Of a DNA stretch of 64,000 nt, positions 42,548-52,083 are shown in pieces. The DNA is taken from contig JAHZAY010000001.1 of NCBI GenBank assembly GCA_019423685.1, forward strand, positions 1 to 64,000, given 5' to 3'. Source of the DNA: Clostridiales bacterium (GTDB taxonomy: Bacteria > Bacillota > Clostridia > Oscillospirales > Ruminococcaceae). The notes below the pieces were generated by a model that saw only the letters and a program-made list of their open reading frames with translations, had not been told where the DNA came from and searched no databases. The position numbers were made by a program, and so were the translations under genes. Position 1 is the first letter of the stretch. The number at the start of each line of letters is the position of its first letter.

Positions 42548-44395
42548 TTATACCTCTTTGAAGTCAGCGTCTACATAGCCGTCGTTGTTCTGGTTGCCAT
42601 TGTTGCCGTTGTTGCCGTTGTTGTTCTGGTTCATATCCGGTCCCGGCTGGCCGCCCTGTGGGTTGACGTTCTGGTAGAGTTTGGCAGATACATCGTAGAA
42701 TTTCTTCTGCAGGTCTTCCTGTTTTGCCTTGATGTCGTCGATGTTCGAGCCCTTGACTGCCTCTTTGAGGGCGTTGAGCTTGGTCTCCAGCTCGCTCTTG
42801 TCGTTGGCATCAATCTTGCCTTCCAGGTCTTTGAGGGTCTTTTCGGTCTGGAAGATCATCTGGTCGGCGCCGTTGCGGATGTCGACCTCTTCGCGCTGTT
42901 TCTTATCGGCCTCAGCATACTGCTCTGCTTCCTTGACTGCCTTTTCAACATCCTCTTTGGACATCGAGGTGGAGGAAGTGATGGTGATGTGCTGCTCTTT
43001 GCCGGTGCCCAGATCCTTAGCGGATACATGGACGATGCCGTTTGCATCGATATCGAAGGTTACCTCGATTTGTGGGGTACCTCTCATAGCCGGGGCGATG
43101 CCGTCCAGACGGAACATACCCAGGGTCTTGTTGTCCTTTGCCATCTCGCGCTCGCCCTGCAGGACATGGATATCGACCGAGGTCTGATTATCTGCCGCAG
43201 TGGTGAAGATCTGCGATTTCTTGGTCGGGATGGTGGTGTTGCGCTCGATGATCTTGGTGAATACGCCGCCGAGGGTTTCCAGGCCCAGGGACAGTGGGGT
43301 AACATCCAGCAGCAGCAGGCCCTTTACCTCGCCGGAGAGGACGCCGCCCTGAATGGCCGCACCGATTGCTACGCACTCATCCGGGTTGATGCCCTTGAAT
43401 GGGTCTTTGCCGGTGATTCTCTTAACAGCTTCCTGAACTGCCGGGATACGGGTGGAACCGCCAACCAGCAGAACCTTGTTCAGATCAGCTGCGGTCAGAC
43501 CTGCATCGGACAGAGCCTGGTTGACAGGGCCGACGGTCTTTTCTACCAGGTCTGCGGTCAGCTCATTGAATTTTGCACGGGTGATGGTCATATCCAGATG
43601 TTTCGGGCCGGTCGCGTCTGCGGTGATGAACGGCAGGTTTACGTTGGCCTGGGTCATGCCGGACAGCTCGATCTTTGCCTTCTCAGCAGCCTCTTTCAGT
43701 CTCTGCATCGCCATTTTATCGCCGGAAAGGTCGATGCCGTTTTCCTTCTTGAACTCTTCTACCATGTAGTTGATCAGCTTCTGGTCGAAGTCATCGCCGC
43801 CCAGTCTGTTGTTGCCGGCGGTTGCCAGAACTTCCTGTACGCCGTCGCCCATCTCGATGATGGATACATCGAATGTGCCGCCGCCCAGGTCGTATACCAT
43901 GATGCGCTGATCGCTCTCTTTATCGATGCCGTATGCAAGCGCTGCTGCGGTTGGCTCGTTGATGATACGTTTTACATCCAAGCCTGCAATCTTACCTGCA
44001 TCCTTGGTTGCCTGACGCTGTGCATCGGTGAAGTATGCCGGTACGGTGATGACCGCTTCGGTGACGCTCTCGCCGAGGTATGCTTCCGCATCTGCTTTCA
44101 GTTTTTGCAGAATCATTGCGGAGATCTCTTGTGGAGTATAGGACTTGTTGTCCACCGTTACCTTGTAGTTGGTGCCCATCTCACGTTTGATCGAGCTGAT
44201 GGTGCGGTCTGCGTTGGTGACAGCCTGACGTTTTGCAACCTGGCCGACCATTCTCTCACCGCTCTTGGAGAACGCAACGACAGATGGTGTAGTGCGTGCG
44301 CCTTCCGGGTTCGGGATAACGACTGGCTCGCCGCCTTCCATAACGGCTACGCAAGAGTTTGTAGTACCTAAATCAATACCGATAATCTTTCCCAT
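42548..44395 (-). CDS. dnaK: Chaperone DnaK (Hsp70)
   Basis: A 615-residue Hsp70. The ATPase domain begins GIDLGTTNSCVAVMEGG and contains VYDLGGGTFDVSIIE and VLLVGGSTRIPAVQ. The linker GLLLLDVTPLSLGLETLGG and the substrate domain follow, and the tail is Asn/Gly-rich and acidic (NNNGNNGNNGNQNNDG), as often in Firmicutes. It binds exposed hydrophobic peptides under DnaJ and GrpE control. The ATG follows TGGAGGTAAG. It lies 63 bases downstream of grpE. Confidence 0.97.
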   Translation of the reverse strand: MGKIIGIDLGTTNSCVAVMEGGEPVVIPNPEGARTTPSVVAFSKSGERMVGQVAKRQAVTNADRTISSIKREMGTNYKVTVDNKSYTPQEISAMILQKLKADAEAYLGESVTEAVITVPAYFTDAQRQATKDAGKIAGLDVKRIINEPTAAALAYGIDKESDQRIMVYDLGGGTFDVSIIEMGDGVQEVLATAGNNRLGGDDFDQKLINYMVEEFKKENGIDLSGDKMAMQRLKEAAEKAKIELSGMTQANVNLPFITADATGPKHLDMTITRAKFNELTADLVEKTVGPVNQALSDAGLTAADLNKVLLVGGSTRIPAVQEAVKRITGKDPFKGINPDECVAIGAAIQGGVLSGEVKGLLLLDVTPLSLGLETLGGVFTKIIERNTTIPTKKSQIFTTAADNQTSVDIHVLQGEREMAKDNKTLGMFRLDGIAPAMRGTPQIEVTFDIDANGIVHVSAKDLGTGKEQHITITSSTSMSKEDVEKAVKEAEQYAEADKKQREEVDIRNGADQMIFQTEKTLKDLEGKIDANDKSELETKLNALKEAVKGSNIDDIKAKQEDLQKKFYDVSAKLYQNVNPQGGQPGPDMNQNNNGNNGNNGNQNNDGYVDADFKEV

Positions 44396-44458
44396 AAAAA
44401 CTTACCTCCATTTTAAATCAACAGAACGTAACAGTTTGCTTGTTTTCTATTTTAAGTG

Positions 44459-45040
44459 TTAGTTTGCAACTTTTACCATCGCATATCGAACCACCCGGTC
44501 GCCGATGCGATATCCTTTTTGCAGCACCTGCACCACCACATTCTTGCCGAGGCTCTCGTCCTCGACGTGCATGACGGCGTTGTGCAGGTCCGGGTTGAAG
44601 GGTTCTCCCTCTTTGCCGATTTCCTCGACCGACAGCTCCTTCATCACCTTGCAGAAGGTTTGGAAGATCAGGTCGATTCCCTTCTTGAACGCCTCGTCGC
44701 TGCACTCAGCCTGCATGGCGCGCTCAAAGTTGTCGATAATCGGCAGGAACTTTTCGACGGTGTCCGCCTTGGCCTGCGGGTAGATGGCGTCCTTTTCCTT
44801 GATGGAACGCTTGCGGTAGTTGTCATATTCCGCCAGGGTCCGCAACAGCCGGTCAGACTGTTCCTTGATCTGGTCCTCCTTCTCTTGCAGCTGTTTTTGC
44901 AGCTGTGCAACCTGCTGTTGCAGTTGCTCTGCCGAGAGGGTTTCTTCCGTCTGTTCGGTCTCAGCCTCCGGCAGGTTTTCCTGCTCGGCTTTTTCGGCTT
45001 TCGGCTGCGGAGTCTCTTCTTTTTTCTTTTTCTCCGGCAC
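44459..45040 (-). CDS. grpE: Nucleotide exchange factor GrpE
   Basis: A 193-residue protein starting with GTG 45040 behind GGGGAAA. The N terminus is a charged, disordered Lys/Glu segment. A long coiled coil (EQLQQQVAQLQKQLQEKEDQI, cut) follows. The beta domain has NPDLHNAVMHVED and the typical ending VLQKGYRIGDRVVRYAMVKVAN. It releases ADP from DnaK as a dimer. It is the second gene of the heat-shock operon. Confidence 0.96.
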   Translation of the reverse strand: MPEKKKKEETPQPKAEKAEQENLPEAETEQTEETLSAEQLQQQVAQLQKQLQEKEDQIKEQSDRLLRTLAEYDNYRKRSIKEKDAIYPQAKADTVEKFLPIIDNFERAMQAECSDEAFKKGIDLIFQTFCKVMKELSVEEIGKEGEPFNPDLHNAVMHVEDESLGKNVVVQVLQKGYRIGDRVVRYAMVKVAN

Positions 45041-45084
45041 GTCTATTTCCCCTTTTCATTGGTATGGTGTATCAAAAATAATCT

Positions 45085-46134
45085 TTATTGCCCTTGCTGC
45101 TGCCCCACGGGCTGTTCAATCGATTCGCTGAGCAGCTCGCTGAGCATCTTGGCAAAATACTGCATATGCGGGATCAACTTCGGATATTCCATCCGCACCG
45201 GTCCCACCAGCGCCAGCGTTCCGCAGCGGGAACGGCCGATCGGATACTTGATGGTGATCAGGGTCGCGTTGGAAAGCTCCATATAGCTGTTCTCCTTGCC
45301 GACGGTGATCTTGATGTCGTAGTCGCCGTCCGGGATCAATCCGATGGCGCGCTGTTTTTTGTCCAGCATCACCACCAGGTCCTTGGAGAAATCCTCCATC
45401 TCGTTGTACTGCAGCAGGTTCGTGACACCCCTGGTACAAAACTGGCCCTCCTCCATCTCCTTGCACAGCGCATAGATGGAAGAAAGCAGGACGGTGAACA
45501 CCTCGGTGTAGCTGCCAAAGGAATAGGCCACCGAGTTGATGTAGTCCTCCGAGATGTCCTGCAAGCTCCTGCCGGCAAGGCGGGAATTTGCAAAGCTGGT
45601 GAAGAACTGGCAAATCTCGTGGGTGACGCTGAAGTTGACGCGGCAAACCTTGCTGCGCACCATTCCGTTGGAGGCAATCACCATGATGATGACGCTCTGT
45701 TCTGCAGCCGGGATCAGCTCGATGCGCTTGACAAAGACCTCCAGCGGCATGCTCGCACAGGAGATCGCCGCACAGTGGGTGCAATCTGCAAGTGCCTGCG
45801 CCGCATCGGAAAGCAGCTTATCTGGGTCGGGGTCCCGAATGTTGAACATCGCCTCGATGGATGCAATCTCGATGGGAGAAAGCGGAACCGGCAGCATCAG
45901 GTGATCCAGATAGTACCGATACCCCATGTGCGAGGGAACCCGTCCAGCTGAGGTGTGCGGCTGTTCCAAAAGGCCCAGGTCAAACAGGCTCGCCATCTCG
46001 TTGCGGATGGTCGCCGACGAAACGCTGACATCCAAAAGACCCGCTATCCGTTTGGAACCCACCGGTTCCCCAGTCTTGGTATATTCCTCAATGATAGCCT
46101 TGAGAATCTTTTGTTTTCGATTGTCCAATTCCAA
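45085..46134 (-). CDS. hrcA: Heat-inducible transcription repressor HrcA
   Basis: A 349-residue repressor of the heat-shock operon. The N-terminal winged helix (LDNRKQKILKAIIEEYTKTGEPVGSKRI, cut) binds CIRCE. The central and C-terminal GAF-like domains include the typical RIGPDGDYDIKIT-like block. TTG 46134 gives a normal HrcA N terminus and better spacing from AGAGG than the ATG two codons earlier. The CIRCE operator lies just upstream, so it represses itself and the operon. Confidence 0.93.
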   Translation of the reverse strand: MELDNRKQKILKAIIEEYTKTGEPVGSKRIAGLLDVSVSSATIRNEMASLFDLGLLEQPHTSAGRVPSHMGYRYYLDHLMLPVPLSPIEIASIEAMFNIRDPDPDKLLSDAAQALADCTHCAAISCASMPLEVFVKRIELIPAAEQSVIIMVIASNGMVRSKVCRVNFSVTHEICQFFTSFANSRLAGRSLQDISEDYINSVAYSFGSYTEVFTVLLSSIYALCKEMEEGQFCTRGVTNLLQYNEMEDFSKDLVVMLDKKQRAIGLIPDGDYDIKITVGKENSYMELSNATLITIKYPIGRSRCGTLALVGPVRMEYPKLIPHMQYFAKMLSELLSESIEQPVGQQQGQ

Positions 46135-46152
46135 AGCCATCGCCTCTTTTCA

Positions 46153-46179
46153 TTAGCACTCTTTACTCTCAAGTGCTAA
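46153..46179. promoter_or_regulatory. CIRCE operator
   Basis: TTAGCACTC, nine bases, AAGTGCTAA. It matches the TTAGCACTC-N9-GAGTGCTAA consensus except for one base in the right arm. It sits directly downstream of the hrcA -10 box. Confidence 0.95.
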
Positions 46180-46183
46180 ACAT

Positions 46184-46212
46184 AATTTACCACCATTTGC
46201 ACGCCCTGTCAA
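46184..46212 (-). promoter_or_regulatory. Sigma-A promoter of the hrcA operon
   Basis: On the minus strand, TTGACA (46212-46207), a 17-base spacer and TAAATT (46189-46184), immediately before CIRCE. Confidence 0.85.
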
Positions 46213-46309
46213 GGGGTTTGGTGGTTTTTCATAATTTATTTACAACTTTTTCACGAAAAAGCGATTTTCTAAACTTTCTGCGCCCCTGCCCGCCGCAGAA
46301 AATGTCCTC

Positions 46310-46338
46310 TTTTCAATTTTACCCGATTGTGCTAAAAT
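46310..46338 (+). promoter_or_regulatory. Candidate promoter of the YibE/F gene
   Basis: TTTTCA (46310-46315), a 17-base spacer and TAAAAT (46333-46338). Confidence 0.5.
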
Positions 46339-46376
46339 TAAAGCCAAGTGTAAAACAAAAAATGGAGGGATTTGCC

Positions 46377-47618
46377 TTGGAACCATCAAACGAAAATCTG
46401 CTGCAAGCGCAGCCGCAACCGCAACCTCCCCTTCCCCAAAAGCCGCAGAAGGGACCGCACCGCCTGCGCCACACCATCTTTTATATTGCGGTGGTGCTGC
46501 TGGCGGTGCTGTATCTGGTGGCGGGATACCAGCTGTTTGTCCAAAAGGCGCAGCTGTTCCGCAACCAGATGGAGCTGGAAGAGGCGGTGGCCCGTGTGGA
46601 GGAGATTCTGCACGACCGAAACGATATGGGCCAGATCGGCGGAACGGTGTATTATGAGCGGGTCATCACCTTCAACGCCAAAATTCTCTCCGGGAAGCAA
46701 AAGGGCCAAACGGTCAAGGTCAGCCAGACCATCGACAACCTCTCCAACAACGGCACTCTCCCGGTGAGCGTCGGGGACAAGCTGTTCATCTTCTATACCG
46801 GCACCGACCCCGATATCCCCTGGGAGGCCGGCGACTTTTGCCGCTTTGACTACATCATCTGGCTGATCGGCATCTTTCTGGCAGGCATCCTGCTCTTTGG
46901 CCGCAGCAAGGGCCTCAAAACCATCCTCTCGCTGGCATTTACCTGCCTTGCTGTCTTTGTCGTCTTTGTCCCGGCCATTCTGGCAGGCTGCAACGCCTAC
47001 ATCACCGCCATCATCACCTGCCTGTACACCATCGCCATCACCCTGGCGCTGGTCAGCGGCCCGAGCAAAAAGAGCCTGTGCGCCGCGCTGGGATGTGCGG
47101 GCGGCGTCATGGTGGCGGGCATCCTGTCGGTGGTGATGGGACAGGTGATGAAGTTGACCGGCTATCTGGACGAGGAGACGCTGTATGTCTCGCTGCTCAA
47201 CGAATCCAACCCCATTGACCTGAAGGCGATCATCTTCGCCGCCATCGTGATCGGCGCGATGGGTGCGACGATGGATGTGGCGATGGACATCACCTCTGCC
47301 CTCTTTGAGATTCGGCAAAAGGTGCCCGACATCTCCTTCTGGCACCTGGTGCAGTCGGGCTTTACCATCGGCCGGGACATCATGGGGACGATGGCAAACA
47401 CCCTGATCCTGGCCTACATCGGCAGCTCCCTGACGACGGTGCTGCTGTACGTCTCCTATCAGGCTTCGCTGACCCAGATGCTCAACCGCGAGCTGATTAT
47501 CGTGGAGCTGCTCCAATCCTTGTCCGGCAGCATCGGCATCCTGTGCACCATCCCCATCACCGCGGTGGTTGCCGCGGCTTTGTGCTGCGGGGCGCCCAAA
47601 AAGGCCCACCAGGCATAA
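46377..47618 (+). CDS. YibE/F family membrane protein
   Basis: A 413-residue protein. TTG 46377 lies seven bases after GGAGGG and is the best start. A Pro/Gln-rich cytoplasmic N terminus precedes the first membrane segment (about residues 35-55). An extracytoplasmic domain with GDKLFIFYTGTDPD follows, then seven or so membrane segments with GAMGATMDVAMDITSAL and GRDIMGTMANTLILAYIGSSL, which are hallmark stretches of the YibE/YibF family. Its transport role is not established. It is a single-gene unit divergent from hrcA. Confidence 0.85.
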   Translation: MEPSNENLLQAQPQPQPPLPQKPQKGPHRLRHTIFYIAVVLLAVLYLVAGYQLFVQKAQLFRNQMELEEAVARVEEILHDRNDMGQIGGTVYYERVITFNAKILSGKQKGQTVKVSQTIDNLSNNGTLPVSVGDKLFIFYTGTDPDIPWEAGDFCRFDYIIWLIGIFLAGILLFGRSKGLKTILSLAFTCLAVFVVFVPAILAGCNAYITAIITCLYTIAITLALVSGPSKKSLCAALGCAGGVMVAGILSVVMGQVMKLTGYLDEETLYVSLLNESNPIDLKAIIFAAIVIGAMGATMDVAMDITSALFEIRQKVPDISFWHLVQSGFTIGRDIMGTMANTLILAYIGSSLTTVLLYVSYQASLTQMLNRELIIVELLQSLSGSIGILCTIPITAVVAAALCCGAPKKAHQA

Positions 47619-47628
47619 GGTACAAAAA

Positions 47629-47675
47629 GAACAGGGGGCCGGATTTGCGTTCTGCAAATCCGGCCCCCTGTTTTG
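47629..47675. terminator. Bidirectional terminator
   Basis: An 18-bp perfect stem (ACAGGGGGCCGGATTTGC and its complement) with a 5-base loop and flanking A/T runs, between the converging YibE/F and rlmA genes. Confidence 0.9.
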
Positions 47676-47689
47676 ATAGGTGGTTTTGG

Positions 47690-48547
47690 CTATATCGCTT
47701 TATAGAGGATGACATCCACGTCGATGCGCGTCTGCAATTTTCCCAGATGGTGCAGCCGGTCGCTGGTCTGGGGAGAGGATTTATAGTAGTAGGGCGTCAT
47801 GGTGAACAGGTTGTCGATGTCGGTCTGACAGGGCAGGTCGATCATCGCCTCCACCTTCTGCTTCTCCAAAAACACAAAGCCGTCGTACTGGTGATCCACC
47901 TTCTCGTTCTCGTATGGGGTGTCGTAGATGGCCTCCTTGAGCTCCCACAGGTGGCGGGCGGAGGTGACGGCAAACAGCAGCAGGCCGCCGCGCTTGAGCA
48001 CCCTGCGGTATTCCGGGATGCACACCGGCGCAAAGAGGTTGGTCACCACGTGGCAGGAGTGGTCCTTGACCGGCAGCTCAAAGACGCTTGCCACCCCATA
48101 TTGCAGCCGATCGCCAAGCCCCAGCGCTTTGGCGGATTTTGCCGCCGCAGCCACCGCAAATTTGGAGATGTCCAGCCCCAACATCGAGAAGTCCTGTCCG
48201 TCCTGCTGCATCGCCTGCGCCATGCGGTTGGTGTAGTAGCCCTCGCCGCACCCGGCGTCGAGCAGCTGCAAACCGCCCTTCTTTCCCGAGAGGGTGCGGC
48301 AGTAGCGCAGCAGCGCCTGATCGACCGCCTGGCTGACCGGCTCATAGTACCCCTTGCGCAGAAAGTCCCGCCGCGCCTGCACCATCTGCTTGTTGTCTCC
48401 GGGAATCTTCGCGTGCATCCTGTTGGAGGGCAACAGGTGCAGGTATCCCTGCGACGACAGGTCAAAGCTGTGCCCGTTCTTGCAGACAAAGCGCGTGCCC
48501 TCCTGCTCCAGTTTTGATTTGCACACTGGACAGATCAAGACGCCCAT
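47690..48547 (-). CDS. rlmA: 23S rRNA (guanine) N1-methyltransferase, RlmA type
   Basis: A 285-residue SAM-dependent methyltransferase. The N-terminal zinc finger (Cys6, Cys9, Cys22, His26 in ICPVC...VCKNGHSFD) and the SAM motif LLDAGCGEGYY are typical of RlmA, which methylates G745 or G748 of 23S rRNA near the peptide exit tunnel. The start at ATG 48547 gives the zinc-finger N terminus and has AAGGGG upstream. A TATAAT lies about 25 bases before it. Confidence 0.85.
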   Translation of the reverse strand: MGVLICPVCKSKLEQEGTRFVCKNGHSFDLSSQGYLHLLPSNRMHAKIPGDNKQMVQARRDFLRKGYYEPVSQAVDQALLRYCRTLSGKKGGLQLLDAGCGEGYYTNRMAQAMQQDGQDFSMLGLDISKFAVAAAAKSAKALGLGDRLQYGVASVFELPVKDHSCHVVTNLFAPVCIPEYRRVLKRGGLLLFAVTSARHLWELKEAIYDTPYENEKVDHQYDGFVFLEKQKVEAMIDLPCQTDIDNLFTMTPYYYKSSPQTSDRLHHLGKLQTRIDVDVILYKAI

Positions 48548-48620
48548 CCCAAAACACCCCTTCTCATTGTTGCTGTGCCCATTATAGCACACTCCCATTT
48601 CCTTTTTAAAGTCCCGCCGC

Positions 48621-48652
48621 AAAAAAAGAGGAGGGCGCGCGGCCCTCCCCTT
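48621..48652 (-). terminator. Rho-independent terminator after purA
   Basis: On the minus strand GGAGGGC / GCCCTCC with a 5-base loop and a run of seven T residues, just past the purA stop. Confidence 0.85.
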
Positions 48653-48664
48653 GCAAATCCATTC

Positions 48665-49936
48665 TTACAGTTCGATGTACGCTTCTCTCTCAGCGCCTAC
48701 CGATACATAGCGGATCTTGCAGCCAACTTCCTTCTCCAGGAAGCGGACATATTCCATTGCCTCTTTCGGCAGGTCCTCCGCCTTGCGGCAGGAGCTGATG
48801 TCGCAGTTCCAACCCGGCATATATTCGAATACCGGTTTTGCAGCGTCCAGATCGGCGCCGAACGGGAAGTCCTTGGTCAGGGTGCCGTTGACGTCATAGG
48901 CAACGCAGACCGGCAGTTTGTCGTGGCCGGAGAGAACGTCCAGCTTGGTCAGTGCAATCTCATCTGCGCCCTGTACGCGCACGCCGTAGCGGGAAGCCGG
49001 AATATCAAATGGGCCGACACGTCTCGGGCGGCCGGTAGCAGCGCCATATTCGCCGCCTGCCTCACGCAGCTTCTCTGCCTCTTCGCCGAACAGCTCGCAG
49101 GTGAATGGGCCTTCGCCGACGCAGGTGGAGTACGCTTTCATGACGCCGACAACATTGTGCAGCTTGTGGTTCGGGATGCCGGAACCGATCGGTGCATAGG
49201 CAGCGATGGTGTTGGAGGAGGAGGTAAACGGATAGATGCCGAAATCGATGTCGCGCAGTGCGCCCAGCTGAGCCTCAAACAGGATCTTCTTGCCGCTCTT
49301 TTCTGCCTCATCCAGATAGACGCTGGTGTCGCAGATAAAGTCTTTGATCGGGTTGCCGTAGGTTTCCAGCCAGTTCCAGATCTCGTCGAAGGAGACCGGT
49401 TTGCTGCCATATACCTTCTCGAGGGTCAGGTTCTTCCAATCCAGGACACCTTTCAGGCGGGCTTTGAGCGCTTCAGGCTGCAGCAGGTCGCCGATGCGGA
49501 TGCCCTTCTTCATATATTTATCGCCATAAACCGGCGCGATGCCGCGTCTGGTGGAACCATATTTTGCGTCGGCCAGGCGCTCCTCTTCCAGGCAGTCCTG
49601 CATAACGTGGTATGGCAGGCAGATGATGGCCCGGTTGGAGATCTTCAGATTTGCTGGAGTGATTTTGACGCCGGCAGCGATCAGCTTGCCCATCTCTTTG
49701 TGCAGATGCTCCAGGTCGATGACCATACCGTTGCCCATGACGTTGACTACCTCCGGGCGCAGGATACCGGATGGCATCAGGTTCAAAACAAATTTACCCA
49801 GATGGTTGATGACGGTGTGACCCGCATTGTTGCCGCCCTGGTAGCGGACAACCACATCATAATTTTCCGAAAGCAGGTCGACCATGCGGCCCTTGCCTTC
49901 GTCTCCCCAGTTAATACCAACGATTGCGCTTAACAT
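48665..49936 (-). CDS. purA: Adenylosuccinate synthetase
   Basis: A 423-residue enzyme that joins IMP and aspartate using GTP, the first committed step to AMP. GINWGDEGKGRMVD with the catalytic Asp, GGNNAGHTV, and the conserved DLPRFGAAT-like block (here TGRPRRVGPFDIPASRYGV, cut) are present. The enzyme is complete, although several motifs deviate slightly from the Bacillus form. It has its own consensus promoter and terminator, so it is a single-gene unit, divergent from the PucR-type regulator. Confidence 0.95.
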   Translation of the reverse strand: MLSAIVGINWGDEGKGRMVDLLSENYDVVVRYQGGNNAGHTVINHLGKFVLNLMPSGILRPEVVNVMGNGMVIDLEHLHKEMGKLIAAGVKITPANLKISNRAIICLPYHVMQDCLEEERLADAKYGSTRRGIAPVYGDKYMKKGIRIGDLLQPEALKARLKGVLDWKNLTLEKVYGSKPVSFDEIWNWLETYGNPIKDFICDTSVYLDEAEKSGKKILFEAQLGALRDIDFGIYPFTSSSNTIAAYAPIGSGIPNHKLHNVVGVMKAYSTCVGEGPFTCELFGEEAEKLREAGGEYGAATGRPRRVGPFDIPASRYGVRVQGADEIALTKLDVLSGHDKLPVCVAYDVNGTLTKDFPFGADLDAAKPVFEYMPGWNCDISSCRKAEDLPKEAMEYVRFLEKEVGCKIRYVSVGAEREAYIEL

Positions 49937-50020
49937 AACCTTTAAAAGCCTCCCTATTTATTCTTTAATCCCGCCGGATAGGCTGCGGCCTGAGGGCGTG
50001 AGAAAAACCTTTCGATTGTT

Positions 50021-50049
50021 ATTATACTTTCCCCGGAATTATCTGTCAA
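50021..50049 (-). promoter_or_regulatory. Consensus sigma-A promoter of purA
   Basis: On the minus strand, TTGACA (50049-50044), a 17-base spacer and TATAAT (50026-50021): a perfect match, 85 bases before the start. Confidence 0.9.
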
Positions 50050-50128
50050 TTCTTTTTGCAAAAATGCGGGTACAATCCGCCAAAAGCAATTTAAAATGGT
50101 ACGGAATTTTGATAAAAAATTGTACGTT

Positions 50129-50156
50129 TTGACAAAGTTGGTGCAAACAATATGTA
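50129..50156 (+). promoter_or_regulatory. Candidate promoter of the PucR-type gene
   Basis: TTGACA (50129-50134), a 16-base spacer and TATGTA (50151-50156). A separate TATAAT at 50176-50181 could be an alternative -10 with a weak -35. Confidence 0.5.
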
Positions 50157-50224
50157 CTTTTAAAATAATCCATTGTATAATAAAGCTGTAATTCTCTGCA
50201 TTCTGACAAAGAGGTGGTCTTTTT

Positions 50225-51811
50225 ATGGCATTAACTGTAGGCGAAATATTAAATATGGAAGAATTCCGCGAATACCGCCTAGTCTGCGGCAAAAAGGGAC
50301 TGGGACGCGAAGTTTCCACCGTCACCGTCCTGGACACCCCCGATGCGCAGGACTGGCTGCGCGGCGGCGAGATCGTGCTCTCTTCCGGGTATCTGTTGCA
50401 GCAGATGTCCCCGGCCGACTGTCAGAATCTGATCCACCAGCTCGCCGAGTGCGACGCAAGCGCCCTGTTTGTAAAGCTCGGCCCCTACCTGCGCACCGTC
50501 GATGAAGCGATCGTCAAGGCAGCCAACGAAGAGGGGCTTCCCATCGTCAGCGCGCCGGCCGGCTGCATCTTCTCGGACATCATCAGCCCCATCGTCAAAA
50601 AGCTGATCGATATGCAGTCCTCTGCCCTGCGTCTGTCGGAAAATATCAGCACCTCGTTCATCAACACGGTCATCAACGACGGCGGCATCACCGACGTCAT
50701 CAACACCATCGCGACGCTGCTCAACCAAAACATCGCCTTCTATGACCTGGCGTTCAACAAGATTTACCCCTCCAAAAACGCCTCGCTGCGCGACGGCTTT
50801 AAGGAGAGCTTTTTGTCCTACCCGCACATGCGCGTCTCGCTGGACGACAAGGACTACGGCTTCATCGTCATCATCGACGACTCCCGCCAGGACCTGAGCG
50901 ACTATGAGACGATGATCCTCACCCACGCCTCCACTGCGCTCAAACTGATCGCGCAAAAATATATCTCCAACATGGAGATCGAAACCCGCTATCGCGACGG
51001 CTTTGTGCAGGACATCGTCCTCAACAACATCAAGAGCCTGCAAGAGGTGGTCAAGCGCGGCAAAATCTATGGCTGGGATCTGAGCGAAAAGTTTTACACC
51101 GTCATCATCGTCGACATCGACGACTTTAAGCAGCAGTACCTGAATATCCGCAGCAAAGAGGACAACGAAAACATCGAAAAGCACAACGACGAGATCTTCG
51201 ATTATTCGCTCAAGTTCTTCCGCCGGTTTTTTAAGAGCGTCCTCTACACCAAGTTCACCGACAGCACCGCCTTCATCATCAAGCACGATAAGCCCGATGA
51301 GGCCACTGCACAGAAAATCCTCTCCTGCTGCGACACCCTCAAAGGGGAGCTGCACTCCTCCTATAACTTCACCGTCACCATCGGCATCTCCGATCCAAAA
51401 GGCTCCATCATGGACTGCCACCTGGCCTATCAGGAGGCGCAAAAGGCGGTCAAGATCAGCCGCTTAGTCTACAAGCGGGACAACACCGCCACCTATTCGA
51501 CCTTAGGCATCTACAAGTTCCTGGACGGCATCAAGGACAACCAGAGCGTGCAGGACTTCTATAAAGGCTATATCGAGAAGATCTGCCGCCACGACGAGCT
51601 GCACAACACCGACTTTATGGAGACGCTCATCAATATCGTCCAAAACGGCTGGAACTTAAAGCTTGCCTCCGACACCATGTTCCTGCACTACAACACCATC
51701 AAGTACCGGTACAAAAAGATCGAGGAAATTTCGGGACTCAACCTGGACCGCACCGAAGAAAAGCTGAGCATGGAGCTGGCCGTCAAGATCTACCTGATGA
51801 CCCACATCTAA
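50225..51811 (+). CDS. PucR/CdaR family transcriptional regulator
   Basis: A 528-residue regulator. The N-terminal PucR domain (residues 1-125, LTVGEILNMEEFREYRLVCG ... GGEIVLSSGY) senses a purine-like or other small ligand in known members. The central CdaR GGDEF-like domain (FYTVIIVDIDDF...VTIGISDPKG...AYQEAQKAVKISR) follows. A C-terminal PucR helix-turn-helix (TLINIVQNGWNLKLASDTMFLHYNTIKYRYKKIEEISG, cut) binds DNA. ATG follows AAGAGGTGG. Its targets are unknown; divergence from purA makes purine regulation a reasonable but unproved guess. Confidence 0.85.
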   Translation: MALTVGEILNMEEFREYRLVCGKKGLGREVSTVTVLDTPDAQDWLRGGEIVLSSGYLLQQMSPADCQNLIHQLAECDASALFVKLGPYLRTVDEAIVKAANEEGLPIVSAPAGCIFSDIISPIVKKLIDMQSSALRLSENISTSFINTVINDGGITDVINTIATLLNQNIAFYDLAFNKIYPSKNASLRDGFKESFLSYPHMRVSLDDKDYGFIVIIDDSRQDLSDYETMILTHASTALKLIAQKYISNMEIETRYRDGFVQDIVLNNIKSLQEVVKRGKIYGWDLSEKFYTVIIVDIDDFKQQYLNIRSKEDNENIEKHNDEIFDYSLKFFRRFFKSVLYTKFTDSTAFIIKHDKPDEATAQKILSCCDTLKGELHSSYNFTVTIGISDPKGSIMDCHLAYQEAQKAVKISRLVYKRDNTATYSTLGIYKFLDGIKDNQSVQDFYKGYIEKICRHDELHNTDFMETLINIVQNGWNLKLASDTMFLHYNTIKYRYKKIEEISGLNLDRTEEKLSMELAVKIYLMTHI

Positions 51812-52083
51812 TCGGCATGGGGCTGCGCCCAATTCGCAATTGATGCTCCTATGTGCCGGCGCGCAACGCTCCCGCGCAACTCGCTTGCCTTTGGCTTTGC
51901 TGAGTTGCTTTACCTCTATACTCCATTTTGGTTTTCACACACCACAGCTTTCTTTTCCCACAGCAAAAATTTTTCCGCCTTTTCCCATGGGCGGTGGGGG
52001 TGTTCATTAAAACAGTTAGCATATCAACATCTGAAATAGAAGATAAACCAAACATCATACCATAAACTGCGAGGAAAACCAAA

